Positions 7,674 to 16,298 of a stretch of DNA of 64,000 bases are shown here, piece by piece. A program made the position numbers and the translations under genes. The stretch lies in NCBI GenBank assembly GCA_943788445.1, contig CALSQH010000001.1, positions 186,001 to 250,000 on the forward strand, in the 5' to 3' direction. This DNA comes from an uncultured Pseudomonadales bacterium. Lineage in GTDB: Bacteria; Pseudomonadota; Gammaproteobacteria; Pseudomonadales; Porticoccaceae. Every line of letters starts with the position of its first letter. The first letter of the stretch is position 1. The notes below the pieces were generated by a model. It was not told where the DNA came from. It saw only the letters and a list, made by a program, of their open reading frames with translations, and did not search any database.

Positions 7674-7707
7674 GGGCTGAAGCTGAAGTTTTAAGCTACT
7701 TCAGCCC
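7674..7707. terminator. Hairpin between convergent genes
   Basis: GGGCTGAAG pairs with CTTCAGCCC across a 16-base loop, between the convergent sigma operon and aldo/keto reductase genes; it overlaps the reductase stop codon. There is no long T-run, so it is a weak or bidirectional terminator. Confidence 0.4.
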
Positions 7708-8584
7708 CGTTAGCCGCCTGATAAAGCTCAAACCATGACTGCCGGTCCAGTTCAATCTCTAAGGCCTTGGAAAAGCCCTCTATCCGCTGAATATTATTAC
7801 TTCCCATAATCGGCAGAATATTCGCCGGATGTTTTAGTAGCCATGCAATGGCAAGAGAAGCGGCATCCACAGAAAGCGCCTCAGCCATCTGATTCAATTT
7901 TAAACTTAACTCTGAGTGCGGCTCGCGAAACAGCGATCCACCGCCTAGGGGAGACCAAGCCATAGGTGCAATCCTATGCTGCTGAAGATAGGCCAAATCA
8001 CCATTGGTCAGTGCAGAATTTCCCCCGAGGCTGATTTCAATTTGGTTGGTGACAAGCTTATTGCTCATCCGCGACTGCAGCAGGTCTATATCCCAGGGAT
8101 GGAAGTTTGAAACTCCAACGGCTTTGACCTTTCCGCTCTCTATAAGGTGATCGAGAACGCCGCCGGTTTCCTCGGCATTCATGATTGGATCTGGGCGATG
8201 AATAAGCAGCAGGTCGATATGCTCAATGGCCATTTCTCGAAGGGAGCGGTCAACAGTCTGAGTAATATATATTTCCGAAGTATCGTAGTATTTCAATCGC
8301 TTATCGGTGTGAATTCCGCAGGGCGCGACGATATTGCATTTGGTGATTATTTCCATCTGCCCACGCAGGCTGGGTGCCTGTTTTAGGCATTGGCCGAGCA
8401 GTGTCTCGCTGGTATAACCACCATAGATATCCGCTTGGTCAAAGCTGGTGATGCCCTGATCTAGACAGGCTTCGATTTTGGCTTGAACATGCTTAACTGA
8501 TGTGTCGTTACCATCAGTTAACCGCCACATCCCGTAAATAATACGGGATAGTTTTAAGCTGTCAGACAGGGCAATCCTTTCCAT
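7691..8584 (-). CDS. Aldo/keto reductase (YdhF-like)
   Basis: This 297-residue NADPH-dependent oxidoreductase has a TIM barrel. The catalytic tetrad is visible: Asp49 and Tyr54 in SFDQADIYG, Lys82 in IITKCN, and His129 in LLIHRPDP. The cofactor region near the C-terminus (LPIMGSNNIQRI) is also present. Substrate is unknown. It sits just downstream of a TSP3 exoprotein gene on the same strand. A broken second copy lies at 10742-11165 in the same relative position, showing this block is duplicated. Confidence 0.88.
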   Translation of the reverse strand: MERIALSDSLKLSRIIYGMWRLTDGNDTSVKHVQAKIEACLDQGITSFDQADIYGGYTSETLLGQCLKQAPSLRGQMEIITKCNIVAPCGIHTDKRLKYYDTSEIYITQTVDRSLREMAIEHIDLLLIHRPDPIMNAEETGGVLDHLIESGKVKAVGVSNFHPWDIDLLQSRMSNKLVTNQIEISLGGNSALTNGDLAYLQQHRIAPMAWSPLGGGSLFREPHSELSLKLNQMAEALSVDAASLAIAWLLKHPANILPIMGSNNIQRIEGFSKALEIELDRQSWFELYQAANGAEVA

Positions 8585-8612
8585 TAACTAATCTTCTTTA
8601 TAACAATTTGTT

Positions 8613-10442
8613 TCAAAAAGACGGCATCAATGATTCCAGATGCGCCTCAATTTCAGCAGCGCTGGTTCTAGTGGCATTATCGGCAACAACACCATTGATC
8701 AGGGCATCGCCGCTAAAACCAAATATATAGCGCAGCACCAGCATAGCATCGGTTAATCCATCGATTTGACCATTGCCATCAATATCCATAATTTTGGTTG
8801 GCGTATTGGTTGAATCCAGTGGGAAGCTATCTAGGCTGTCCAGAACTCCATCGCCATCATCATCTATATCGGCGTTGTCGCCAATGCCATCACCATCTGT
8901 ATCAATCGACTCAGTGGCTAACAGTGAGAAGGCATCTAGTGAGTCAATCACAGTATCGTTATCATCATCTGTATCAGTATTATTGCCTATGCCGTCAGCA
9001 TCAGTGTCAGACCATTCCGAAGCATCGAAAGGGAATGCATCCTGTGAGTCACTAACGGTGTCGTTATCATCATCGGTATCAGCATTGTCACCGGTGCCAT
9101 CTGCATCGGCATCAGCCCACTCTGAGGAAATTAGCGGGAATGCATCCTGTGAGTCACTGACATTGTCATTATCATCATCAGTATCAGCATTGTTACCTAT
9201 GCCGTCAGCATCCGTGTCAGACCATTCCGAAGCATCGAAAGGGAATGCATCCTGTGAGTCACTAACGGTGTCGTTATCATCATCGGTATCAGCGTTGTCA
9301 CCGGTGCCATCTGCATCGGCATCAGCCCACTCTGAGGATATTAGCGGGAATGCATCCAAAGAATCTCTGACATTGTCATTATCATCATCAAAATCGGCAT
9401 TATTGCCAATACCATCCTGGTCTGAGTCCAGTTGTTCTGTTCTATTTAGTGGAAATGCATCCGTAGCATCCAGTACACCATCATTATCATCATCGGCATC
9501 CGTATTGTTGCCAATACCATCCATGTCCGAATCAACTGACTCCGAGGCATCCAAAGGGAAGGCATCAATTGAGTCGCTAACATTGTCGTTATCATCATCC
9601 GTATCAGCATTGTCACCGATGCCATCTGCATCGGCATCAGCCCACTCTGAGAAAAGCAGAGGGAAAACATCCAAAAAATCACTGACATTGTCATTATCAT
9701 CGTCAGCATCGACATTGTTACCAGTGCCGTCGGAATCTGTATCAAGCCACTCGGAATTATCCAGCGGGAAGGCGTCGATTGAGTCAATATAAGAATCATT
9801 GTCATCATCTGTGTCGAAGGTGTCATCAATACCATCGTCGTCTGTATCACCAGCGCCATCTGATGTGACCCAGCGGACATTATCAAGAAGGAACGAAGTG
9901 CTTGTATAATTGCTGGCCCATATGACAATGCCATTACTTATTCTGGATAGATCGAGACCTGAGGAAACCAGAGAATCCACAGAGACAGTGACGGTTTCCC
10001 AGCCCGAAGATCCTTTGCTGCCCAGTGACTGATCTCCTGATGTACAGGGATAAACACAGTCAATTTTCATGGTGATATCACTGCTACCGCTGACAACCTT
10101 GATATCAAATTCAATTCTGCCGCCGGCATAGCTGCTTAAATCCTGGGGTGAATAGAATGCGATAAACATTCCCGCAAACTTGCCAGACGAGCTGTGAGTT
10201 ACCTGAAGAACATCGCCGCGCTGGCTATCGTTAACCGTTGACCAGCTAATGCTTGGGCAGCTAATGCACACACCGTAGTCAATGGCCTCATCAAAGCCAT
10301 AAACAGAGCCATAAACAGAGCCAATAGCTCCCTGATCAAGTACTAAGAGTCCGGCAGCGCTAGCTTTACCTATGCCGATAAGTAAAAGCAGGCCAAATAG
10401 ACCACAGGTTTTGTAGAGTTTCACAGCTCCAGTTTGAAACAT
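8613..10442 (-). CDS. Exported TSP3-repeat protein with N-terminal carbohydrate-binding-like domain
   Basis: I start this at 10442 (609 residues), where GAGGG lies ~10 bases upstream and a signal peptide follows (YKTCGLFGLLLLIGIGKASA). The longer open frame would run into a MAPEG remnant. After the signal, a ~180-residue beta-rich domain (SYAGGRIEFDIKVVSG ... FLLDNVRWVTS) resembles the galactose-binding-like domains attached to marine glucanases. It passes directly into about nine TSP3 calcium repeats and a C-terminal dockerin-like module (MDIDGNGQIDGLTDAM ... LMPSF). The paralogue at 11209 has a GH16 enzyme domain inserted exactly where this one goes from WVTS to the first repeat, so this protein probably binds but does not cut polysaccharide. 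Confidence 0.82.
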   Translation of the reverse strand: MFQTGAVKLYKTCGLFGLLLLIGIGKASAAGLLVLDQGAIGSVYGSVYGFDEAIDYGVCISCPSISWSTVNDSQRGDVLQVTHSSSGKFAGMFIAFYSPQDLSSYAGGRIEFDIKVVSGSSDITMKIDCVYPCTSGDQSLGSKGSSGWETVTVSVDSLVSSGLDLSRISNGIVIWASNYTSTSFLLDNVRWVTSDGAGDTDDDGIDDTFDTDDDNDSYIDSIDAFPLDNSEWLDTDSDGTGNNVDADDDNDNVSDFLDVFPLLFSEWADADADGIGDNADTDDDNDNVSDSIDAFPLDASESVDSDMDGIGNNTDADDDNDGVLDATDAFPLNRTEQLDSDQDGIGNNADFDDDNDNVRDSLDAFPLISSEWADADADGTGDNADTDDDNDTVSDSQDAFPFDASEWSDTDADGIGNNADTDDDNDNVSDSQDAFPLISSEWADADADGTGDNADTDDDNDTVSDSQDAFPFDASEWSDTDADGIGNNTDTDDDNDTVIDSLDAFSLLATESIDTDGDGIGDNADIDDDGDGVLDSLDSFPLDSTNTPTKIMDIDGNGQIDGLTDAMLVLRYIFGFSGDALINGVVADNATRTSAAEIEAHLESLMPSF

Positions 10443-10492
10443 TGACGTTATTACCCTCAATTTATCGTTGTTCTTATATTTTTTTTCTAATT

Positions 10493-10592
10493 TTAAGCGA
10501 TCGCCAAGGCCATAGAGGCCATGCAAACAATGGAGGTGATCCAGATACCACTTCTAAGCACAGAAATGCCAAATGAGTAGCAGGTCAAATCC
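10493..10592 (-). pseudogene. MAPEG gene remnant (3' end only)
   Basis: In one minus-strand frame the peptide CYSFGISVLRSGIW ... CMASMALAIA and a TAA are readable. This closely matches the 3' end of the larger MAPEG pseudogene at 13498-13863. The rest is missing. It is part of the duplicated block. Confidence 0.65.
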
Positions 10593-10649
10593 ACCTCCAA
10601 GCATCTGTGTTCTATGCAAATTATAATAGAAATATATGTCGGGGGGAAG

Positions 10650-10741
10650 CTGATTTAAGAACTCAATTAATAGATGGGCAGTTTTATTCTTTTTATTTCT
10701 AGCCGAGCATATAAGGCTAAAGCCAGGTTCCCGAGAGCGCG
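10650..10741 (-). pseudogene. LysR gene remnant (3' end)
   Basis: This ~90-bp stretch matches the last ~100 bp of the intact lysR gene starting at 13975, including the shared TTTCTAGCCGAGCATAT segment. It is joined abruptly, at about 10741 (in GCGCG), to a fragment of an aldo/keto reductase gene. The join is a rearrangement breakpoint. Confidence 0.7.
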
Positions 10742-11165
10742 TCTCCGGTTTCCTCGGTATTCATTATTGGATCCGGGTGGTGAAGAAGCAGCAAGTCGAT
10801 ATGCACAAAGGCCATTTTTCGAAAGTAGAGGTCAACAATCTAGGTAATATATTTTCCCAAAGTATTGAAGTATTTGAGTCGCTTATCGGCATGAATTCCA
10901 ACAGGCGCAGCAATATTACATTTGGTTATTATTCCTATCTTTGGGCGTTGGCTGGGGGCTGTTTTAGACATTGCCCGAGTGCTTTTTTGGAGCTGTAATC
11001 GCCGTAAATATCTGCGTGGTCAAAGCTGGTTATACCCTGTGCCAGACAGACTTCGATTTTGGCTTGAACCTGTCTGGTCGATGTATCTGCATCGTCTGTT
11101 AGGCGCCACATCCCATAAATAACACGCGAGAGCTCGAGGCTGTCAGACAGGGCAATTCTTTCCAT
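10742..11165 (-). pseudogene. Truncated, frameshifted aldo/keto reductase duplicate
   Basis: The intact N-terminus (MERIALSDSLELSRVIYGMW ... SFDHADIYGDY) matches the gene at 7691. A frame change then follows after about 70 residues, an in-frame stop after GKYIT, and homology ends at HHPDPIMNTEETGD where the lysR remnant begins. The C-terminal half of the barrel is absent, so it cannot be functional. Confidence 0.85.
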
Positions 11166-11208
11166 TAAATCATCTTCTCTAAACTAGCCTGCTTTAAAGC
11201 AATCTACT

Positions 11209-13419
11209 TTAAAAAGTCGGCATCAGCGATTCCAGATGAGCCTCAATTTCAGCAGCGCTTGTTCTGGTAGCATTTTCTCCAACAAGACCATCGATCAGGC
11301 TATCGCCGCTAAAGCCAAACACATAGCGAAGAACCAGCATAACATCAGTTAATCCATCTATCTGGCCATTGCCATCAATGTCCATAACTTCGATTGGTGT
11401 GTTAGTCGAATCCAATGGGTAGCTGTCGAGGCTGTCTAAAATGCCGTCGCCGTCATCGTCTGTATCTGCATTGTCACCGATGCCATCACCATCTGTATCA
11501 ATGGATTCAGAAGCTAATAGTGAGAAGGCATCCAGTGAATCAATAACAGTATCATTATCATCATCGATATCAGCATTGTTGCCAATGTTGTCGCCGTCTG
11601 TGTCAGCCCACTCCGAGGCATCTAAAGGGAAGGCGTCCTGTGAATCACTCACGTTATCGTTATCATCATCCGTATCGGCATTGTCACCAATACCATCGGA
11701 ATCTGTATCAGCCCACTCAGAGGAGAGGAGTGGGAATGCATCCTGTGAATCACTCACATAATCGTTATCGTCATCCGTATCGGCATTGTTACCCGTGCCA
11801 TCTCCATCTGTATCAGTCCATTCCGAAGCATCGAAAGGAAAGGCATCCAGTAGGTCGCTTACATTATCGTTGTCATCGTCAGTATCGGCATTGTTACCTG
11901 TGCCGTCGGAATCTGTATCAAGCCACTCGGAATTATCCAGCGGGAAGTCGTCAATTGAATCAGCATAAGTGTCGTTGTCATCATCGGGATCGACGCTGTC
12001 ATCAATACCATCGCCGTCTGTATCAACTCCGTCAGCCGTATTAAATTCGTCTGACCAAACTGGTTGAGCCGAAGAGCTGGAATTTTCTGCATAGATTCTT
12101 ATATAGTCGATTTCCATGGCAGACTGGGTAAAATTCGACGCAATACTATCCTGTATAGCTACATTTAAAATCAGGTATTGTTCAGCATTATACGGCCATG
12201 TGGATGAGTTTTTATCTGTTGGTGCGTACCGGTAATGCTCGACACCATCCACGCTAAAAATTATCCGTTGACTATTCCAGTCCATCTCATAGTTATGGAA
12301 CGCTGAAGAGGCAGTGCTAATTGTCTGGCCTCCGGTGTTGATAGTGCCGCCATAGCTTGAAGGGGTGTGCATGGCGCTTGATATATGATTTTGGCTGGTG
12401 CCCCAGTGCTCCATAATATCTATCTCGCCACAGGCCGGCCAGTTGGTGTTGCCAAAGCCCTGAGTTTGCCAGTAGGCACCAGCTTCATTGATATTTTTAC
12501 CCAATGTCCATATCGCTGGCCAGGTGCCGGCGCCAGTGGGCAGTTTTGCTCTAACCACCACACGGCCATATTTAAAGGCGTATTTTGAGTTTAGTCGCGC
12601 AGAGGTGAACTGCTTGGTTTGTCCCTGGTTATTATAGGACTCTCTTTTAGCAACAATTTTAAGGCTGCCATTACTGACGTAGGAGTTCTGAATTCGATTG
12701 GTGTAATGCTGTTGCTCGTTATTGAACCAACTGCCGCCACTCGGCAGTTGGGTTTGGTGGAACCATTTGCTTGGATCAACGGCAATAGAAGGGCCAGTAG
12801 TTCCTCCACCTCCGCCAGCTGAGGTTACCCAGCGGACATTATCAAGACGAAATACAGTGCTTGTTGAATTGCTGGCCCAGATCACAATACCAGTATCTAC
12901 ATTGGATAGACTGAGGCCTGAGGAAACCAGAGAATCCACAGAAACAGTAACGGTTTCCCAGCCTGAAGTTCCTTTACTGCCCAGCGCTTGGTCACCTGAT
13001 GTACAGGGATAAATACAGTCAATCTTCATGGTGATATTGCTGTTGCCGCTGACAACTTTAATATCAAACTCAATATTACCGCCGGCATAGCTGCTTAAAT
13101 CCTGGCGTGAATTGGATGCGATAAACAGTCCCGCTAGATTGCCCGACGAGCTGTGATTGACCTGCAGGACATTGCCGCGCTGGCTATCGTTAACTGGTGC
13201 CCAGCTAATGCTTGGGCACCCGGCGCCACCATCATTGCTGCACACACCGTAGCTAATTGCTGCGATCAAAGGCGTTGATACCTCTGCCCCAGCTAGAGGC
13301 AGCAGTTCCCTGATCAAAACAGTGAGTTCCGCAGCGCTAGCCTTACCTATGCCGATAAATAACAGCAGCGCCAATAGACCACTGGTTTTGCAAAATTGCA
13401 CAGCTCGAATCTTCGTCAT
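11209..13419 (-). CDS. Secreted GH16 beta-glucanase (laminarinase-like) with CBM-like domain and TSP3 repeats
   Basis: The start is at 13419 (736 residues), with GAGGGG nine bases upstream and then a signal peptide (LLALLLFIGIGKASA). Order of domains: carbohydrate-binding-like domain (~30-200), GH16 catalytic domain (~215-445), about six TSP3 calcium repeats, and a C-terminal dockerin-like module (DIDGNGQIDGLTDVM ... LMPTF). The GH16 retaining-enzyme signature E-I-D-I-M-E is intact at ~332-337, preceded by WPAIWTLG. Expected activity is endo-hydrolysis of beta-1,3(-1,4)-glucans such as laminarin outside the cell. Near residues 32-55 the local sequence fits the paralogue only if a base is added near 13316 and one removed near 13264, so a short frame-shifted segment (or a sequencing error pair) is likely there. 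Confidence 0.88.
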   Translation of the reverse strand: MTKIRAVQFCKTSGLLALLLFIGIGKASAAELTVLIRELLPLAGAEVSTPLIAAISYGVCSNDGGAGCPSISWAPVNDSQRGNVLQVNHSSSGNLAGLFIASNSRQDLSSYAGGNIEFDIKVVSGNSNITMKIDCIYPCTSGDQALGSKGTSGWETVTVSVDSLVSSGLSLSNVDTGIVIWASNSTSTVFRLDNVRWVTSAGGGGGTTGPSIAVDPSKWFHQTQLPSGGSWFNNEQQHYTNRIQNSYVSNGSLKIVAKRESYNNQGQTKQFTSARLNSKYAFKYGRVVVRAKLPTGAGTWPAIWTLGKNINEAGAYWQTQGFGNTNWPACGEIDIMEHWGTSQNHISSAMHTPSSYGGTINTGGQTISTASSAFHNYEMDWNSQRIIFSVDGVEHYRYAPTDKNSSTWPYNAEQYLILNVAIQDSIASNFTQSAMEIDYIRIYAENSSSSAQPVWSDEFNTADGVDTDGDGIDDSVDPDDDNDTYADSIDDFPLDNSEWLDTDSDGTGNNADTDDDNDNVSDLLDAFPFDASEWTDTDGDGTGNNADTDDDNDYVSDSQDAFPLLSSEWADTDSDGIGDNADTDDDNDNVSDSQDAFPLDASEWADTDGDNIGNNADIDDDNDTVIDSLDAFSLLASESIDTDGDGIGDNADTDDDGDGILDSLDSYPLDSTNTPIEVMDIDGNGQIDGLTDVMLVLRYVFGFSGDSLIDGLVGENATRTSAAEIEAHLESLMPTF

Positions 13420-13497
13420 TAGTACTAATCCCCTCAATATATTTCTTTTACTATTCATTATTATAATTTTTAGTTTTCTGGTTTTAAACTATCGCTT

Positions 13498-13863
13498 TTA
13501 AGCTATCTGCAAAGCCATGTATATCATGCAAACAATAGACCCAGCCCAGATTCCGCTTCTAAGGACCGGAATGCCAAATGAATAACAGGCTAAATAGGCA
13601 ACTCTCAGTCCTAACCAAGCTGTTGCAGCTGTGGTCACATCTGCTTCAACAATCATCGCAAGAAGGCATAGGGCGAGAAATGCGGCAGGCTTTCTTGTAA
13701 GTTGGTTGATGCGCGCGTGACTCTTTGCGAAAGCAATGATGTCTCATGCTCTGCGTCGCGGTTAGATATCAGGTAAGGCATGCTCTTGATATTGATGACC
13801 ATAGGTAACAGCCATATCTGAAACAGCACTAATGCGAGTTGTATACAAAATGATGGTAGTCAT
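13498..13863 (-). pseudogene. MAPEG-family membrane protein pseudogene
   Basis: Two frame changes are needed to read a MAPEG-type four-helix protein: start MTTIIL (ATG 13863), then QLALVLFQIWLLPMVINIKS ... TRASTNLQESLP in a second frame, then FLALCLLAMIVEAD ... WLGLRVAYLACYSFGIPVLR in a third, ending at TAA 13498. The RVAY ... YSFGIPVLR region is characteristic of MAPEG proteins. A shorter remnant of the same gene lies at 10493-10592. The gene appears dead in both block copies. Confidence 0.65.
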
Positions 13864-13974
13864 ATCGAACCTCGTATAATTATTTGTTAGTGCATATTAA
13901 CACTGTATTTGTGGGGTAAATATACTTTTAATCTGCTAGGTTTGACCACTCGGTTTTGCGCACTTCAACCTGTT

Positions 13975-14841
13975 TTAGGTCAGGCTGGTCTTTAAAAACT
14001 CGATCAGCAGATGAACGGCCTCATTCTTTTTGTTTCTAGCCGAGCATATCAGGCTAATTCCAACTTCGCCAAGTTCCGGAAAGCGCGCTCGAGGGGTTAG
14101 AATTTTCAGGTTCTCAGGCACGGTACTCTTGGCCAGTACAGTGACCCCCAATCCTTCCTGAATGGCGTACTGAATACCGGTTAGATCGGGGATGGTGTAG
14201 ACGATCTGCCATGGCTGTTTGGATCGATCCAAAAGCTTGATCGCCCGCTGCCGATAGATACAGCCCTCTGCCGCAGCGATCAGTGGCACTACCTCAACTT
14301 TCTGAGCATTGTGGTCGGAGCTTGCTACCCAGACTAATTCATCGGTTTTAACCAGGCTTGAGCCGGTTTTTAAGCCCGTCTTGGAGGGGTTGTCTTCGAG
14401 GGCAAGGATAAGGTCGTGGCTTGCCTTACCTTCCTTTGAGAGCAGTGTTTTACTCAGTTCGCAGTTCACTTCTAAGGTGACGTTGGGGTAGGCCTTGGCG
14501 AAACGGCTAACAATTTTAGGCAGTAATACGGTAGCAAACTCACTGGGGATACCCAGACGGATTTTGCCGGTGATAGTGCTTTTTGAAAGCTGACTTATGG
14601 CTAGATCATTAAGGGATAATATTTGATTGGCATAGTCATAGAGGTTTTCACCGGCCTCACTAAGCTCAAGGTTTTTGCCGTTGCGCACCAGCAGCGTCTC
14701 GTCGACCAATTCCTCTAGGCGCTGAATTTGCAGGCTGACGGCGGGTTGTGAGCGGCCCAGTAATTCGCCGGCTTTGGTAAAGCTGTTGAGCTGGGCCACC
14801 GAGACAAATGCTCGCAGCAGATCCATAGGTAAATTCTTCAT
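13975..14841 (-). CDS. LysR-family transcriptional regulator
   Basis: This 288-residue protein has an N-terminal winged HTH (LLRAFVSVAQLNSFTKAGEL ... SQPAVSLQIQRLEEL, residues ~8-60) and a C-terminal periplasmic-binding-like effector domain (GKIRLGIPSEFATVLLPKIV). It is intact, while its duplicate is reduced to a 3' fragment at 10650. It is divergent from gcvT but separated by ~190 bp. Whether it controls gcvT, the GH16 block, or itself is not evident. Confidence 0.88.
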   Translation of the reverse strand: MKNLPMDLLRAFVSVAQLNSFTKAGELLGRSQPAVSLQIQRLEELVDETLLVRNGKNLELSEAGENLYDYANQILSLNDLAISQLSKSTITGKIRLGIPSEFATVLLPKIVSRFAKAYPNVTLEVNCELSKTLLSKEGKASHDLILALEDNPSKTGLKTGSSLVKTDELVWVASSDHNAQKVEVVPLIAAAEGCIYRQRAIKLLDRSKQPWQIVYTIPDLTGIQYAIQEGLGVTVLAKSTVPENLKILTPRARFPELGEVGISLICSARNKKNEAVHLLIEFLKTSLT

Positions 14842-15035
14842 CCTTTTGGCGCCTCAAACTAGAAAAATTAACTATAAGAAATATTAATGAATGTATTGTA
14901 TCTATTAATTTAACAAATTATAAGTACAGGGATAAAATGCGCTATTGCGCGTATATACATAAGTTAAATAGACCTTAAACTGTTTGATGCCCGCTTTTTT
15001 GTGATGGCCTAAATAAGATTTTAAAGAAGAATTCT

Positions 15036-16157
15036 ATGACTACAGATACTCAAGAAAACAAAACAATTTTCTACGATTACCACGTTGAAGCAGGGGGCAA
15101 GATGGTGCCTTTTGCCGGTTATCTTATGCCTGTTCAATACAGCAGCGGCATTATGCAGGAGCATCTGCACTGCAGGGATAATGCCGGTTTATTTGATGTT
15201 TCCCATATGGGGCAGTTGATTGTGAGAGGCGCGGGCGCGGCTCAGGCACTTGAAAAGCTGATGCCGGTTGATCTTGAATCTCTGCAGATCAACCAACAGA
15301 CCTACGCCACACTGACCAATGAACAGGGCGGTGTGTTGGACGATTTAATTGTTACTCGCTGGGCCGAAGATACCTTCTTTCTGGTGGTTAATGCCGGTTG
15401 TAAGCATGATGATATAGCCCATATCCGCAATCATCTGCCGGGCTTTGAGATTAATTATTTGGCTGATCGCGGACTGCTGGCACTGCAGGGTCTAAAGGCC
15501 AAAGAGGTGATGGCTGAATTGTCACCTGAGGCAACTAGGCTGGTATTTATGCATGGATGCCATACATCAATTGATGATATCGAATGCTATATCACTCGCT
15601 CTGGTTACACCGGTGAAGATGGCTTTGAGATTTCTGTGGATCCGCAGGATGCCCACAAGCTAGCCGATAAGCTGCTCTCATACGAGAATGTTAATTGGAT
15701 TGGTTTGGGTGCTCGCGATTCTTTGCGCCTGGAAGCGGGGCTCTGTCTTTATGGTCACGACATGAGTCAGCAGACCACACCAGTAGAAGCTGGGATTATC
15801 TGGAGTATCAGCAAATCGCGTCGCGTCGGTGGCGCTAAAGAGGGCGGCTTTTTAGGTTCTGAAGTGATTCTCGGTCAGATTGCCAATGGCGCCGATAAAA
15901 AGCGCGTTGGCTTTTTAATTGATGGCCGCGCACCGGTTCGTGAAGGTGCAGAGATTGTTGATGATCAGGGCAATGTGATTGGTGCTATCACCAGTGGTGG
16001 TTTTGGGCCTACTCTGCAAGCACCAATTGCGATGGGCTATGTGCCTGCCGAGTTGTCGGTTATAGGAACCAAACTCAACGCACTGGTTCGCGGTGTGGCG
16101 CGACCAATAACAGTGACCAAGATGCCATTGGTCGAGCAGCGATATTTTCGCGGATAG
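15036..16157 (+). CDS. gcvT: Aminomethyltransferase, glycine cleavage T protein
   Basis: This 373-residue protein is the usual GcvT length. GcvT_N begins YHVEAGGKMVPFAGY, with DVSHMGQ; the conserved ARDSLRLEAGLCLYGHD segment lies near residue 235; a GcvT_C barrel follows. It takes the aminomethyl group from lipoyl-GcvH and passes the methylene to tetrahydrofolate, releasing ammonia. It is followed by gcvP on the same strand, but no gcvH lies between them, although gcvH normally does. The start at ATG 15036 has AAAGAAG upstream. Confidence 0.95.
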   Translation: MTTDTQENKTIFYDYHVEAGGKMVPFAGYLMPVQYSSGIMQEHLHCRDNAGLFDVSHMGQLIVRGAGAAQALEKLMPVDLESLQINQQTYATLTNEQGGVLDDLIVTRWAEDTFFLVVNAGCKHDDIAHIRNHLPGFEINYLADRGLLALQGLKAKEVMAELSPEATRLVFMHGCHTSIDDIECYITRSGYTGEDGFEISVDPQDAHKLADKLLSYENVNWIGLGARDSLRLEAGLCLYGHDMSQQTTPVEAGIIWSISKSRRVGGAKEGGFLGSEVILGQIANGADKKRVGFLIDGRAPVREGAEIVDDQGNVIGAITSGGFGPTLQAPIAMGYVPAELSVIGTKLNALVRGVARPITVTKMPLVEQRYFRG

Positions 16158-16168
16158 TTTTTCGTTAC

Positions 16169-16232
16169 AAGACGCTGAAGGCTCTTTATTAAGAGACGCT
16201 GAGGGCTCTTTATTAAAAGACGCTGAGTGCAT
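16169..16232 (+). repeat. Short tandem repeat (about 2.7 x 24 bp) between gcvT and gcvP
   Basis: The unit AAGACGCTGAAGGCTCTTTA plus TTA occurs twice in nearly identical form, then a third partial copy (AAAGACGCTGAGTGC). Function is unknown. A related GCTCTTTATTAAG word recurs in the gap between liuB and liuA. Confidence 0.7.
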
Positions 16233-16298
16233 ATTCAAAGGCTTCGGCTGCTATCAAGTATTTAATAGATTAATGTTCTTCTCTGGGGAGTAGAAAAA

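Noticed and set aside
8773..9792. Long plus-strand open frame (339 codons) opposite the TSP3 gene
   Set aside because: Its Ser/Leu/Pro-rich repeats are the mirror of the Asp-rich calcium repeats on the minus strand; there is no signal peptide, ribosome-binding site or family. The same mirror frames occur opposite the other TSP3 genes.
8880..9820. Regularly spaced DNA repeats that could suggest a CRISPR array
   Set aside because: The ~108-bp periodicity is codon-level repetition of TSP3 protein units within one open frame, with no unique spacers and no cas genes.
14858..15035. Glycine riboswitch ahead of gcvT
   Set aside because: The leader is A+T-rich and lacks the conserved paired aptamer cores and a terminator switch.
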